Shown: positions 1 through 8,300, counted from the first letter of the stretch. The stretch is DNA of 64,000 bases from Synergistaceae bacterium (GCA_017439345.1 JAFSJJ010000021.1:1-64000), one strand, 5' to 3'. Numbers and translations are program-made. The notes: generated from the sequence alone by a model not told the origin.

Positions 1-138
1 CTTATCCACGTTAATTAGTCTCAATGCGGAGCTTGCTGCTTAGGCTGTAAAGTTCTGAGTTCTGACCGTATGGTGGAGAGGAAGTCCGGACGATTAAGAA
101 ATTCGGAAGCACGCGACTTTAGTCGTGTGAGGATTCAC
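1..138 (+). mobile_element. Right end of an IS200/IS605-type (TnpB) element
   Basis: The segment carries a perfect-loop hairpin at 110-129 (8-bp stem around TTTA, one G-T pair) followed within 9 bases by GGATTCAC. This is the usual look of the right end of tnpB-carrying IS200/IS605 elements, where the hairpin also belongs to the omega RNA scaffold. No intact reading frame is present here; the transposase gene would lie left of the window. An alcohol dehydrogenase tail resumes immediately after the end, so the element appears to sit inside that gene. The hairpin and junction are seen; the family assignment is inferred. Confidence 0.55.
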
Positions 139-265
139 AGGCATTCTCAAGGAAGAAGATATTCAGTTCTTGTCAGAGAGTGCGTTTGCTGATGCGTGCT
201 GTCCCGGTAATCCAAGAGATACTAATATCGAGGAGATTAAAGCGTTATATCGAAGCATGATGTAA
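131..265 (+). pseudogene. Iron-containing alcohol dehydrogenase, C-terminal remnant
   Basis: Translation from 131 gives about 44 residues ending with the motif ADACCPGNPRDT and a tail IEEIKALYRSMM before the TAA at 263-265. This matches the C-terminus of group III iron-dependent alcohol dehydrogenases (KEEDI ... A.A.D.C..GNPR.....E....Y), which reduce aldehydes with NAD(P)H in fermentation. No start codon belongs to it, and the homologous part begins right at the end of the IS-like segment, so the gene looks split by the insertion. The upstream half is outside the window, so a functional fusion cannot be excluded. Confidence 0.65.
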
Positions 266-282
266 GAAGTAATAAAATTTCT

Positions 283-318
283 TGACTCGGTGAATCAAAG
301 CCGGGTCATTTTTTATTT
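283..318 (+). terminator. Rho-independent terminator after the ADH remnant
   Basis: TGACTCGG and CCGGGTCA form an 8-bp stem (one G-T pair) around a 10-base loop, followed by ATTTTTTATTT. It ends transcription before the symporter gene. Confidence 0.75.
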
Positions 319-384
319 CGTTGAGCTGATAATAATAATAAAAGACTCAAATTTTATTTTTACAGGAGGCTTAGTTATTAAATC

Positions 385-1623
385 ATGAAAGCTCAATCCG
401 TAGCAAAAAATTATTTCTTCCTGACTATACTTCTTATAGCAATGATTCTAGGCTCGATTATCGGCTATATTTATCCTGCGTTCTCGAATAATATAGCATT
501 TCTTGGAACTATATTTATTCGTTTAATGTTCTGCATAGTCGTCCCTATGGTCTTTGCCTCGATAGCCGGAGCAGTCTCTAACACAGGAAGTCTCAAGCGT
601 TCCGGAAAAATTCTCTGGGTTACAGTCTTAACATTCGTCATAACAGGAGCAGTCGCAGCAGTAATATATTTCGTCCTCGTTATGATTTATCCGCCGGTGT
701 TATCGCCTTGGACTAACGCAGCTGCTGAAGAAATCGGCTCTCACGCAACGATGACTCAAATGATAGTGAATTTCTTCACCGTTGAGGACTTCGTAGGACT
801 CTTGACTCGAAGGGCGATGCTGCCGTTGATAGTGTTCTCTGTGTTATTCGGCTTTGCAGTGAATCTTGCAGGTGAAGAGGGCGAACCTGTCCGAAAATTT
901 TTATCGAGTCTCACAGCTGTAATGTTGAAGCTCGTTAATATAGTAACGTATTATGCTCCGATAGCTTTCTTTGCGATATTTGCGGATCTCGTTGCGACGT
1001 ACGGACCTCAAATTTCTGAAGACTACGGACGCGCTTTGTTGTTATATTATCCTGTGTGCTTTATTTATATATTTACAGCGTTCCCTGTTATGGCTTGGAT
1101 AGGTGCAGGAAGTGCCGGGGTCAAGGCAATGTTCGCGCATATATTAAAGCCTGCAATAGTCTCACTCGGAACATGTTCAAGCGTTGCTACGATTCCGACT
1201 AACATGGAAGCTGCTGCAGAGACAGGAATCTCTAAGGACGTATCAGAAATAGTATTGCCCTTAGGAGCTACAATGCACATGGATGGTTCATGCTTCTCGT
1301 GTGTGTTAAAAATAGTGTTCGTAATGGGAGTCTTAGGTCAGCCCGTGAGCTTCTCTGATCTGCCGTTTATAGTGTTAATCGCTGTGTTCTCTTCAGTCGG
1401 AATGAGCGGAGTCCCCGGCGGCGGCTATATAGGCGAGTACATTATTGCATCGTTGTTCTTCCCTGAAAAAATGGAGTTAGCGTTCCCGATTCTTGTAGCG
1501 ATAGGCAATCTCGTTGATCCTCCTGCGACAATGATTAATGCAGCTGGTGATTATGTAGTGTCATTTATCGTGTCGAGATTCGTTGATGGTCCTGACTGGC
1601 TCAAGAAGGCACACGCTTCTTAA
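385..1623 (+). CDS. Dicarboxylate/amino acid:cation symporter (DAACS family)
   Basis: A 412-residue inner-membrane protein with about eight hydrophobic segments and the re-entrant-loop motifs of the GltP/DctA family: CSSVATIPTN (about 275-284), PLGATMHMDGS (about 292-302), GVPGGGYIGEY (about 346-356) and NLVDPPATMINAAGD (about 374-388). Members import glutamate, aspartate or C4-dicarboxylates with Na+ or H+. The usual NMDG of the substrate site is HMDG here and the serine-rich loop reads TCSSVAT, so substrate is not predictable. AGGAGG lies 15 bases before the ATG. It is a single-gene unit between two terminators. Confidence 0.9.
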   Translation: MKAQSVAKNYFFLTILLIAMILGSIIGYIYPAFSNNIAFLGTIFIRLMFCIVVPMVFASIAGAVSNTGSLKRSGKILWVTVLTFVITGAVAAVIYFVLVMIYPPVLSPWTNAAAEEIGSHATMTQMIVNFFTVEDFVGLLTRRAMLPLIVFSVLFGFAVNLAGEEGEPVRKFLSSLTAVMLKLVNIVTYYAPIAFFAIFADLVATYGPQISEDYGRALLLYYPVCFIYIFTAFPVMAWIGAGSAGVKAMFAHILKPAIVSLGTCSSVATIPTNMEAAAETGISKDVSEIVLPLGATMHMDGSCFSCVLKIVFVMGVLGQPVSFSDLPFIVLIAVFSSVGMSGVPGGGYIGEYIIASLFFPEKMELAFPILVAIGNLVDPPATMINAAGDYVVSFIVSRFVDGPDWLKKAHAS

Positions 1624-1644
1624 GTGTGTAAATAAAATTTTTTG

Positions 1645-1680
1645 GCAGTCTGTCTTGCATACACGAGGCAGGCTGTTTTT
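1645..1680 (+). terminator. Rho-independent terminator of the symporter gene
   Basis: GCAGTCTGTCTT pairs with GAGGCAGGCTG (G-T wobbles) across a short loop, then GTTTTTGT. It lies 20 bases after the stop codon. Confidence 0.75.
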
Positions 1681-1704
1681 GTATGAGTAATTCTGTGTAA
1701 ATTC

Positions 1705-1733
1705 TTGCATGTAAAAATACTTACTTGTATAAT
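1705..1733 (+). promoter_or_regulatory. Sigma-70-type promoter of the secretin gene
   Basis: TTGCAT (1705-1710), a 17-base spacer and a perfect TATAAT (1728-1733). Start of transcription is expected near 1740, about 70 bases before the ATG at 1814. Confidence 0.65.
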
Positions 1734-1813
1734 TACGAATATAAATTCACGACTTCAACACGTGCGAAGCAATAAATTCAAACAGGAGATTCAAGGAGAT
1801 TCAAAGAAGAGAT

Positions 1814-3472
1814 ATGCGAAAGAAATTTTTATTTTTATTAACACTGATTGTTATATTTATTATTATATTTTCTGCGAATAGTCCTTTGTTCGCACGTCCG
1901 CTTTCATCATCACGAACAAGGCCTAAGAAATTTACCGGGCGTTATATCACTAACTGTACTATATATCAGCTCGGAGGTTCTGAATTTGTCCTGAAACTTT
2001 ACGGGAGGGGACTCACTGAGCCTTTAGTTGATTTAGATAATGACTCAATGCAAATCACCATGTTGAATACGCGCTTTAAGAGTCCAAAGTCTATAAATAA
2101 ATCAGTAAATGATGTAATCAGCGCAACACCTGTTATTACGGATTTCAAGGCTGAGAATCTTTCGGATGATACAGCAGTAATCACTATAAGTTCAGCTAAG
2201 ACAGTTCAAGTTCATTCGGGTACAAGGACATCTGACGGCTACAGCATGAGAATAAAGACTCTTGAGGACTCAATAGCATTCACTCATTTTGTTCCGCCGC
2301 CTAAGTTAGTGCCTGCTCCTGATTATCAGATACCGTTCAAAGTTGCTAAGAAGATGACCCTTGAGCTTCGAGACGTTGACTTGAGGGACGTATTAAGAAT
2401 GCTGATGACGGAAATAGGACGAAATTTAATTATTGATCCTTCGTTTCCTCAGAATGTATTAGTTACGATGTCGCTTAATGACGTAAGAGTTGACGAGATA
2501 TTTAATTATTTGCTGCGAACTTATGACATAGCGTGTTATTCTGCCGGAAAGAATACTACTGTGTTCGGGAGCTTTGAGGGGTTATATAAATTATCGGGAA
2601 ATATTGAAACTAAGACTTTCGAGATAGCTTATGCAGATTTAGCAGCATTGAAGACAATGATTACAGGATTAACTCAAGTCCCTGATGCAAATATCGTAGC
2701 TGATGAACGAATGAGGACTCTTCACGTCAGGACAAACCCGGCCAAGATGCAGGAAGTCAGCGAGATAATTAACAGGTTAGATACACCGTTGAGGCAGGTT
2801 ATGATACGGGCAAGCATTTTTGAATTCAACGACACTGCGACAAGAGAAGTAGCTAATGCATTAAACGTAGCCTATGATGAATATCAATTGCAATGGGCAT
2901 CAGGAGGCGGAACGATTCAATGGACAGATCCAAAATTATTGACTTCAATAACGCGCACTATCACGAATAATTTTACGAATTTATTAAACACAGGACAGGG
3001 AAAAATTTTAGCAGACCCTTCTGTTATAGCTCTTGACGGCAAGGCAGCAGAGATACAGCTCACAGAAGATTATCCGTATGTGTCAGCAAGAGATCAATAC
3101 GGCAATGTTACATGGGCAACTGAAGAAATAGGTCCGAAATTGAAATTTACCCCGAAATTAGGGCGCGATGGATTTATTAATCTTGTTATCGAAATGGAAA
3201 CCGGAGAAGTTATCGGAACGTCATCAGGCTCAAACGGTGAGGAAATGCCAAGAACTTCAGAGCGTAAAGTCAAGACCGAAATTAGAGTCCGTGACGGAAT
3301 GCCATTTGTAATAGGCGGACTTTTCAGGGAAAACAAGACTGACTCAATTTTAAAGATTCCTGTGCTTGGTGATATTCCGTTACTTGGCTCGCTGTTCAAG
3401 ACTACGACAAAATCGCGCAATAAATCTCAGGTTGTCATGATAGTTACGCCGTATATTCTTGATAATAAATAA
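1814..3472 (+). CDS. Secretin (PilQ/GspD-like outer-membrane channel)
   Basis: 552 residues. An N-terminal hydrophobic stretch (about 4-27) acts as signal peptide or anchor. An AMIN-like beta region follows (about 45-150), then an STN-type N0 domain (LRDVDLRDVLRMLMTEIGRN, about 185-205), a NolW-type N1 repeat (about 265-325, ending EIINRLDTP) and a secretin core (about 330-550) with the family signature VIGGLFR followed by KIPVLGDIPLLGSLF. Secretins form multimeric outer-membrane pores for type IV pili or type II secretion. No other pilus genes are adjacent, so the partner machine is unknown. It is shorter than typical PilQ. Confidence 0.88.
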   Translation: MRKKFLFLLTLIVIFIIIFSANSPLFARPLSSSRTRPKKFTGRYITNCTIYQLGGSEFVLKLYGRGLTEPLVDLDNDSMQITMLNTRFKSPKSINKSVNDVISATPVITDFKAENLSDDTAVITISSAKTVQVHSGTRTSDGYSMRIKTLEDSIAFTHFVPPPKLVPAPDYQIPFKVAKKMTLELRDVDLRDVLRMLMTEIGRNLIIDPSFPQNVLVTMSLNDVRVDEIFNYLLRTYDIACYSAGKNTTVFGSFEGLYKLSGNIETKTFEIAYADLAALKTMITGLTQVPDANIVADERMRTLHVRTNPAKMQEVSEIINRLDTPLRQVMIRASIFEFNDTATREVANALNVAYDEYQLQWASGGGTIQWTDPKLLTSITRTITNNFTNLLNTGQGKILADPSVIALDGKAAEIQLTEDYPYVSARDQYGNVTWATEEIGPKLKFTPKLGRDGFINLVIEMETGEVIGTSSGSNGEEMPRTSERKVKTEIRVRDGMPFVIGGLFRENKTDSILKIPVLGDIPLLGSLFKTTTKSRNKSQVVMIVTPYILDNK

Positions 3473-3477
3473 ATAGC

Positions 3478-3504
3478 TTGCAAATAACGTGAATGTAATA
3501 TAAT
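3478..3504 (+). promoter_or_regulatory. Probable promoter of efp-asp23-nusB
   Basis: TTGCAA (3478-3483) and TATAAT (3499-3504) are separated by 15 bases, two short of optimum. They lie just after the secretin stop and 46 bases before the efp start. Confidence 0.45.
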
Positions 3505-3549
3505 AATCGCGTTGATAACAAATTCATAAATTAATCAGGAGGCCAAAGC

Positions 3550-4122
3550 ATGGCAGAAGTAACAGATACCACGAAATTTTATGTCGGCTTAAAACTTCGC
3601 TGGCAGGATGCTATATGGGAAATAGTAGAGTACAGCCATCACAAAATGGGACGCGGAGGAGCTGTAGTACGCACTAAATTACGCAACGTAGAGACAGGCG
3701 CACTCAAGGAGAACGCTTTTAATCCGGGCGAAAAATTTGAACGCATTATTTACGAGGATAAACCCGCCCAGTATTCATATAGAGACGGTGAAGATTATGT
3801 CTTTATGGATTTAGCAACGTATGAAGAGATGAGACTCTCGCCTCAGGTACTCGGAGACGCTGCAAAATATCTTGTTGATAATATCGAGATCCAGATCGAA
3901 TATTTTGAAGGCAAAGTCATGGGCATAGAGCTTCCCAAGAGCGTAACTATGAAAGTAGTAGATACCCCTCCGGCATTCAAAGGCGATACAGTAACGGGAG
4001 GCGGCAAACCTGCGACTCTTGAGACCGGCTTGGTCGTAACAGTTCCTGTATTTATTGAACCAGGCGAAGATATAGTTGTCGATACCAGAACAGGACTCTA
4101 TCTGGAACGCGCGAAGAAATAA
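3550..4122 (+). CDS. efp: Elongation factor P
   Basis: 190 residues with the three beta-barrel domains of EF-P: KOW-like N domain (1-65), OB domain (about 70-130) and C-terminal OB domain (about 132-188, containing GLVVTVPVFIEPGEDIVVDTRTG). EF-P enters the ribosomal E site and relieves stalling at polyproline. The tip loop reads HHKMGRGGA, so the residue normally modified is Arg35 rather than the common lysine. AGGAGG lies 8 bases upstream. Its stop overlaps the next start by one base (TAATG), so it is coupled to the Asp23 gene. Confidence 0.95.
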   Translation: MAEVTDTTKFYVGLKLRWQDAIWEIVEYSHHKMGRGGAVVRTKLRNVETGALKENAFNPGEKFERIIYEDKPAQYSYRDGEDYVFMDLATYEEMRLSPQVLGDAAKYLVDNIEIQIEYFEGKVMGIELPKSVTMKVVDTPPAFKGDTVTGGGKPATLETGLVVTVPVFIEPGEDIVVDTRTGLYLERAKK

Positions 4123-4553
4123 TGCCTGCAGCTGTAGAAAATATCGATAAAGTTAATAAGGCTGCTGAGGGCGGATTGATTCACATATCTGAAGACGTTA
4201 TAGCCGAACTCGCAAGAAAGACTATTCAGGGGATTCCGAATATCAAGATGGCCGCAAAGTTCGCACCTAAATTTGGACTCGGACGCAAGGGTAAATCAGG
4301 CAGCATTCGGGTATCTGTCGAACACTCGCAGGGTGTTATTGATATTGACGCATATGTTCTTGTCAGATATGGGCAGAGAATTCCGGATTTAGCATGGGAC
4401 GTTCAGGAGAAAATAAAAGATAATCTTGAACGCTACACCGGCTATAATGTCCGTGCAGTCAACGTAAATGTTCAGGGTATATACACGAACGCAGGCGATA
4501 ACTTCCAGTTAAATATAGAGTCTGCACCTGATGAAAACGAAGAGGGCGACTGA
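4122..4553 (+). CDS. Asp23/Gls24 family envelope stress protein
   Basis: 143 residues. The central part (about 20-120) has the Asp23 pattern: GLIHISEDVIAELARKT, then GKSGSIRVSVEHSQGVIDIDAYVLVRYGQRIPDLAWDVQEKIKDNLE and VRAVNVNVQGI. In Firmicutes such proteins sit at the membrane and respond to envelope stress; in many anaerobes the gene lies between efp and nusB, as here. No signal peptide, acidic tail. It overlaps both neighbours (TAATG and TGATG), which indicates one translationally coupled operon. Confidence 0.88.
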   Translation: MPAAVENIDKVNKAAEGGLIHISEDVIAELARKTIQGIPNIKMAAKFAPKFGLGRKGKSGSIRVSVEHSQGVIDIDAYVLVRYGQRIPDLAWDVQEKIKDNLERYTGYNVRAVNVNVQGIYTNAGDNFQLNIESAPDENEEGD

Positions 4554-5077
4554 TGTATTTTCAGTGGCAGAGCACTCCATATGGAATAATAAGAATTTCC
4601 TGCGAAGGGTTATATAACTTTGCGGATAAGGCTATAAAGTCAAAATTAAGACTCTACAGCGTAACTCTTTCACGTTTAGATTTAAATCAAAATCATCATG
4701 AACATGACTCAGACTCAGACTCAGACTCAGACTCGAACCTGAACACAGATCCTCAGCATCATCAAGACGACGCTGAATTGAATATAGTTTTACTTGATGA
4801 GAACTTGACGAACGAGACGCGGTCTAAAATCACGAGTCATTATGAATCTATATTAAAGCCTATGGGAATTATTTGCGAGATAATATGGGCAGCTCCTGAG
4901 ACTGGAATTGCTCATATTCTCCAGAATTCCTGGACGTGGGCAGGTGCTGCTTCGTGCATAGCGATAATCACTACAGCAGGCTTTGAGGGCTTTTTCTGGA
5001 CAGCATTCTGGGGTTCGGCAGCATGGTTTACGGCGAGGGCTTTAAAACTCATCACAAGATTTTTCAGGGGTGCTTAA
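4553..5077 (+). CDS. Small membrane protein with a Asp-Ser repeat, function unknown
   Basis: 174 residues, not recognised as a named family. The first 45 residues look globular; residues about 52-62 are a strict Asp-Ser repeat encoded by GACTCA hexamers; a soluble segment follows (about 70-110), and the C-terminus has two closely spaced hydrophobic segments (about 123-143 and 146-166) ending in a basic tail RFFRGA. It probably sits in the inner membrane with the N-terminal part in the cytosol. Its start overlaps the asp23 stop (TGATG) and nusB follows after 3 bases. In Firmicutes a short membrane protein (AmaP-type) often accompanies Asp23; a similar anchor role is possible but only inferred from position. 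Confidence 0.7.
   Translation: MYFQWQSTPYGIIRISCEGLYNFADKAIKSKLRLYSVTLSRLDLNQNHHEHDSDSDSDSDSNLNTDPQHHQDDAELNIVLLDENLTNETRSKITSHYESILKPMGIICEIIWAAPETGIAHILQNSWTWAGAASCIAIITTAGFEGFFWTAFWGSAAWFTARALKLITRFFRGA
4706..4734 (+). repeat. Period-6 GACTC array (five sites)
   Basis: GACTCA repeated in frame as Asp-Ser codons inside the small membrane protein gene. Comparable GANTC arrays occur in four other genes of the window in other reading frames. Confidence 0.9.
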
Positions 5078-5080
5078 CAC

Positions 5081-5596
5081 ATGTCAGACAAGAAGATAAT
5101 CAAAAGTAAGAATAAAAATAAAAAAGTAAATAACGCAAATAAAAAATTCATAGGCAGAAAATTTGAAGCCATTCACAGAGCGCGTGAACTAGCAGTACAG
5201 TTTTTATATTCTCTTGATGTTGGTCCTGAACGTGATTTTGACTCATCGCTTGAGTTATTCTTGAGCCTTGACGAGATAGATCAAAACGACAGCCCTGAAA
5301 TCAAAGAACGCTGCAGAAATTTAGCAAGTGAAGTTCATAACAGGAAGCATGAAATTGACTCGTTGTTATTGCGAATAGTAATAGGCTGGAGACCTGACAG
5401 AATGGTAACTGTAGACAGGACTATATTGAGACTCATGCTTCTTGAAGGGTTCATGCTTAAGACTCTTCCGGTTAAATCTGCAATAACTGAAGCTGTGAAA
5501 CTTGCAAATGACTTCGGGACGAAAGACTCATCAAGATTTGTGAACGGAGTAATGTACAGGGCAGAAAAATTTTTTGAGCAGCAATCAGAACAGTAA
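5081..5596 (+). CDS. nusB: Transcription antitermination factor NusB
   Basis: 171 residues. A lysine/asparagine-rich, probably disordered N-terminal extension (1-28) precedes the all-helical NusB domain: RARELAVQFLYSLD (about 34-47), then DRMVTVDRTILRLMLLEGFML (about 108-128), ITEAVKLANDFGTKDSSRFVNGVM (about 137-160). NusB binds boxA RNA with S10 (NusE) and supports rRNA antitermination. The extension is longer than in most NusB proteins. Last gene of the efp operon, followed by a terminator. Confidence 0.93.
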   Translation: MSDKKIIKSKNKNKKVNNANKKFIGRKFEAIHRARELAVQFLYSLDVGPERDFDSSLELFLSLDEIDQNDSPEIKERCRNLASEVHNRKHEIDSLLLRIVIGWRPDRMVTVDRTILRLMLLEGFMLKTLPVKSAITEAVKLANDFGTKDSSRFVNGVMYRAEKFFEQQSEQ

Positions 5597-5601
5597 ACAG
5601 C

Positions 5602-5626
5602 TCCCCTGCTCATGATTAACAGGGGA
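5602..5626 (+). terminator. Terminator between convergent nusB and glycosyltransferase genes
   Basis: TCCCCTG (5602-5608) pairs with CAGGGGA (5620-5626), loop of 11 bases. T-rich sequence follows only loosely on +, and the gene on - ends 11 bases away, so it may serve both directions. Confidence 0.6.
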
Positions 5627-5636
5627 TAATATTTAT

Positions 5637-6776
5637 TTACTTCAGACCTTCAGCAATTGACCTGCAAATATTCTCGATGTTACAGCGTTTGAGAGTCGCT
5701 TCACGTCCTTCGATTGCAAGTTTCTCTATTTCGCTTTCATGGGTACATGCATACAAAATATTATTCGCGAGTCCTTCTATGTCATTAACTTTGCTGCCCA
5801 GTCCAAACCTGAAATTTTCTGTGAGGCTCCTGCTTGTAAATATATCGCTGGTAACTGCAAAACATCCGTGAGACATTGCTTCTGTTAAGGCTATTCCGAA
5901 GCTCTCGTGTCTTGATGGAAATGCAAAAATTTTTGACTCCCTGTAAAGTTTTATTAATTCATTTCGATCCCTGACTTCACCTGTAAAGATAACACGTTCT
6001 CTCAAGTCAGGATACTTCGCGTAAAAATTACTTGCTATGTTCATGTTCTCTTCGATACGGCCGGCAAGTTTTAATTTCCAGTCAGGAATTTGTGAGCTTA
6101 TCTTTGCAAAGGCTTCGAGCAGTATTTCCGTAGCTTTCTGATATGTGCCAAGCCTTCCCATCGTGATAATTACGTTCTGACGTTCACTGAACGGCTTATA
6201 GTCTCGTATCTCGTTAGGGTTAATTGGATTGGGAACATATATCATTTTACGTCCCCATATTTTAGAGAGCGGCTCTACATTTTCGGGCATCTCAGTACTT
6301 GCGCAGTAACATAACTTAATCTGCGGACGAGCTAGAATACGTCTCCATAATTTAAATCTCTTCATGTTTTGAGGTGTTTGGCTGCCGTCAAATTTCAGGT
6401 ATATTTTGCCCCTGTAATTAAATATCTTGTAAATCAGTGCGTAAAGAAAAATGCTTCCTGAAAAACTGTAGAGATTTAATACATCGATTCTACGAGCGTT
6501 CTTTATTAACCATCTGCACGAATCTTTTACCCAGCTGCCGGAAATTTTAAGGACTTCTTCGAGCCTTAATCCAGGAGTATATTTTAAGTTAGAATAATCA
6601 CCGTTAATGTATGTTGCCATGAAAGAATCATAACCGTAAAATTTATGCATTCCATAAGGTATAAGCCCCATGTCTTTAGTTAAATGTTCGTTGCGAATGT
6701 TGAAAAGTGTGCAGAATGTTGGCTCGTTGCTCGTTGCTCGTTGCTCAAGTTTAAGCATATTTTGCAATTTTGTCAA
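5637..6776 (-). CDS. Glycosyltransferase family 4 (GT-B fold)
   Basis: 379 residues. The C-terminal half has the GT4 signature: ITMGRLGTYQKATEILLEAFAKI (about 194-216), VIFTGEVRDR, and FAFPSRHESFGIALTEAMSHGC (about 276-297) with the E-x7-E-type nucleotide-sugar site. It should transfer a sugar from a nucleotide donor to a glycan or lipid at the membrane face. The start is uncertain: TTG at 6776 opens the frame, ATG at 6758 is possible, ATG at 6671 would remove a segment that looks conserved (NIRNEHLTKDMGLIPYG). No good ribosome site precedes any. A 7-base tandem repeat lies within the first codons. Confidence 0.82.
   Translation of the reverse strand: MTKLQNMLKLEQRATSNEPTFCTLFNIRNEHLTKDMGLIPYGMHKFYGYDSFMATYINGDYSNLKYTPGLRLEEVLKISGSWVKDSCRWLIKNARRIDVLNLYSFSGSIFLYALIYKIFNYRGKIYLKFDGSQTPQNMKRFKLWRRILARPQIKLCYCASTEMPENVEPLSKIWGRKMIYVPNPINPNEIRDYKPFSERQNVIITMGRLGTYQKATEILLEAFAKISSQIPDWKLKLAGRIEENMNIASNFYAKYPDLRERVIFTGEVRDRNELIKLYRESKIFAFPSRHESFGIALTEAMSHGCFAVTSDIFTSRSLTENFRFGLGSKVNDIEGLANNILYACTHESEIEKLAIEGREATLKRCNIENICRSIAEGLK
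6726..6746 (-). repeat. 7-base tandem repeat in the 5' end of the glycosyltransferase gene
   Basis: On the minus strand GAGCAAC is repeated three times without interruption, followed by a partial GAGC. A gain or loss of one unit shifts the reading frame of any translation begun upstream. Confidence 0.9.
6748..6776 (-). promoter_or_regulatory. Possible promoter overlapping the glycosyltransferase start
   Basis: TTGACA (6776-6771), a 17-base spacer and TAAACT (6753-6748). The first T is also the first base of the TTG that opens the reading frame. If used, transcription would begin inside the 7-base repeat, in conflict with the upstream start codons; it may be fortuitous. Confidence 0.35.
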
Positions 6777-6792
6777 CCCCTTTTTTATATAT

Positions 6793-6826
6793 TTCCCCCC
6801 TGCATGATAAACTCACACAGAGGGAA
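6793..6826 (-). terminator. Stem-loop after gatB
   Basis: TTCCCTCTG pairs with CAGGGGGGAA around TGTGAGTTTATCATG; the following sequence is A-rich rather than T-rich on the minus strand, so termination strength is unclear. The loop resembles those of the terminators at 57470 and 61148. Confidence 0.45.
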
Positions 6827-6837
6827 TAATTTATTAC

Positions 6838-8298
6838 TTACTTCACTGCATTAGCTATAGCTTCTGCAACTTCCTGAGGCTTGGCCTGTCCCTTGCTCTC
6901 TTTCATTACGAGTCCCTGCAAAAATTTTAACTTCTTGCCCTTCTTGTCAAGACCTGATTTAATCTCGTTCAGGACATCGGGATTTGCTGCCAGGACTGAT
7001 TTTATTATCTCATCAAGAGCACTTCCTGCGACTCCGCCTTCTGTGATGCCAAGATTCTTTACAGCTTCGTCAACACCGCAGTTATTAGCGCACATGTAAT
7101 CAAAGACTTCTTTGCCCTGAGTCGTTGATAATTTGCCTTCGTCGACTCTGTTCACAAGACCTGCAAGTACTTCAGGCGTTATCATGAAGTTCTGAATCTT
7201 GAGCTGCTTCTCATTCATGACTCGTAAAACTTCAGTGCGTACCCAGTGTGCAGCTCTGACGGGATTAGCTCCGGCTTTGACGCATGACTCGAAATAGTCG
7301 GCCAGGTTCTTGTCATCTGTGATAAAGTCAGCAACTTCACGCGGCAGATTCATTTCACTGACATAACGATTAGCGCGAACATCGGGCATTTCGGGCATTC
7401 TTGCTCTGACACGGTTGACCCACTCTTGAGAGATATATAACGGGGGCAGATCGGGTTCAACGATAAATTTACGATAAAATTCTTTCAGCCTTGAACCTGT
7501 AGTAACTCCCTTTGAGTCGTTCCAGTGCCGGGTCTCTTGAATGACTTCACCGCCTGAGAGCATTATTTTCTTCTGACGCTTGATTTCGTACTCTATTGCA
7601 CGTTCGAGGGCCTTGAATGAATTCATGTTCTTGACTTCAACTTTGCGCCCCCAGCGTCCGTCTGAACACTTCATAGAAACATTTGCATCAAACCTCATCA
7701 TACCTTTTTCAAGTTCAACGTCTGAAGCTCCGGAATATATTACTCGTCTTCTAAGAGTCGTAACGTATTCTACAGCCTCAGCAGCCGAAGCTACATCAGG
7801 TTCAGAGACTATTTCAGCTAACGGAGTCCCAGATCTATTATAGTCAACGTATGAAGTATCAGCTCCCTCAAGTCTGCCGTCTGATGCACTGTGATGAAGG
7901 CTTCCCACGTCCTCTTCTAAGTGTAAATGATGAACGCGGATCTTCTTCAAGTTGCCTTCTGAGTCGTGGACTTCGATATAACCTGAAGTTGTTATAGGCA
8001 GGTCGCATTGACTTATCTGGTGTCCTTTGGGTAAGTCCGGATAGAAATATGACTTCCTGAAAAATAATGACTTCGGACGAATTCCGCAGTTTAAAGCCAT
8101 TCCCGCGAGCATTCCCTGTTCTACGACTCTGTGATTCAGGTGAGGCAGTGAACCGGGCAGACCCATGCATACAGGGCAGATATTCGTGTTAGCAGGAGCG
8201 TCCGTATTAGTTGAACATGAACAGAAAATTTTTGAGTCGCTCTTGAGCCTTATATGAATTTCTATGCCTATTACCGGCGTAAATGTTAATTCACTCAT
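6838..8298 (-). CDS. gatB: Asp-tRNA(Asn)/Glu-tRNA(Gln) amidotransferase subunit B
   Basis: 486 residues of full family length. N-terminal cradle domain begins VIGIEIHIRLKSDSKIFCSCS (about 9-29) with Cys pairs CSCS and CPVC for zinc and GLPGSLPHLN; the signature VDYNRSGTPLAEIVSEPD lies near 151-168; the C-terminal helical and YqeY-like tail spans about 300-486 and binds tRNA. GatB, with GatA and GatC, amidates misacylated Glu-tRNA(Gln) or Asp-tRNA(Asn). Two bases separate it from gatA. Last gene of gatCAB. Confidence 0.97.
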   Translation of the reverse strand: MSELTFTPVIGIEIHIRLKSDSKIFCSCSTNTDAPANTNICPVCMGLPGSLPHLNHRVVEQGMLAGMALNCGIRPKSLFFRKSYFYPDLPKGHQISQCDLPITTSGYIEVHDSEGNLKKIRVHHLHLEEDVGSLHHSASDGRLEGADTSYVDYNRSGTPLAEIVSEPDVASAAEAVEYVTTLRRRVIYSGASDVELEKGMMRFDANVSMKCSDGRWGRKVEVKNMNSFKALERAIEYEIKRQKKIMLSGGEVIQETRHWNDSKGVTTGSRLKEFYRKFIVEPDLPPLYISQEWVNRVRARMPEMPDVRANRYVSEMNLPREVADFITDDKNLADYFESCVKAGANPVRAAHWVRTEVLRVMNEKQLKIQNFMITPEVLAGLVNRVDEGKLSTTQGKEVFDYMCANNCGVDEAVKNLGITEGGVAGSALDEIIKSVLAANPDVLNEIKSGLDKKGKKLKFLQGLVMKESKGQAKPQEVAEAIANAVK

Positions 8299-8300
8299 GA

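Noticed and set aside
1-260. RNase P RNA, suggested by GAGGAAGTCCGGACG near 77-92
   Set aside because: The other conserved blocks of RNase P RNA are missing, the length is too short, and the part from 131 codes a clear alcohol dehydrogenase tail.
7868-8170. 100-codon minus-strand frame within gatB
   Set aside because: Alternate frame of a conserved gene, no start signal.
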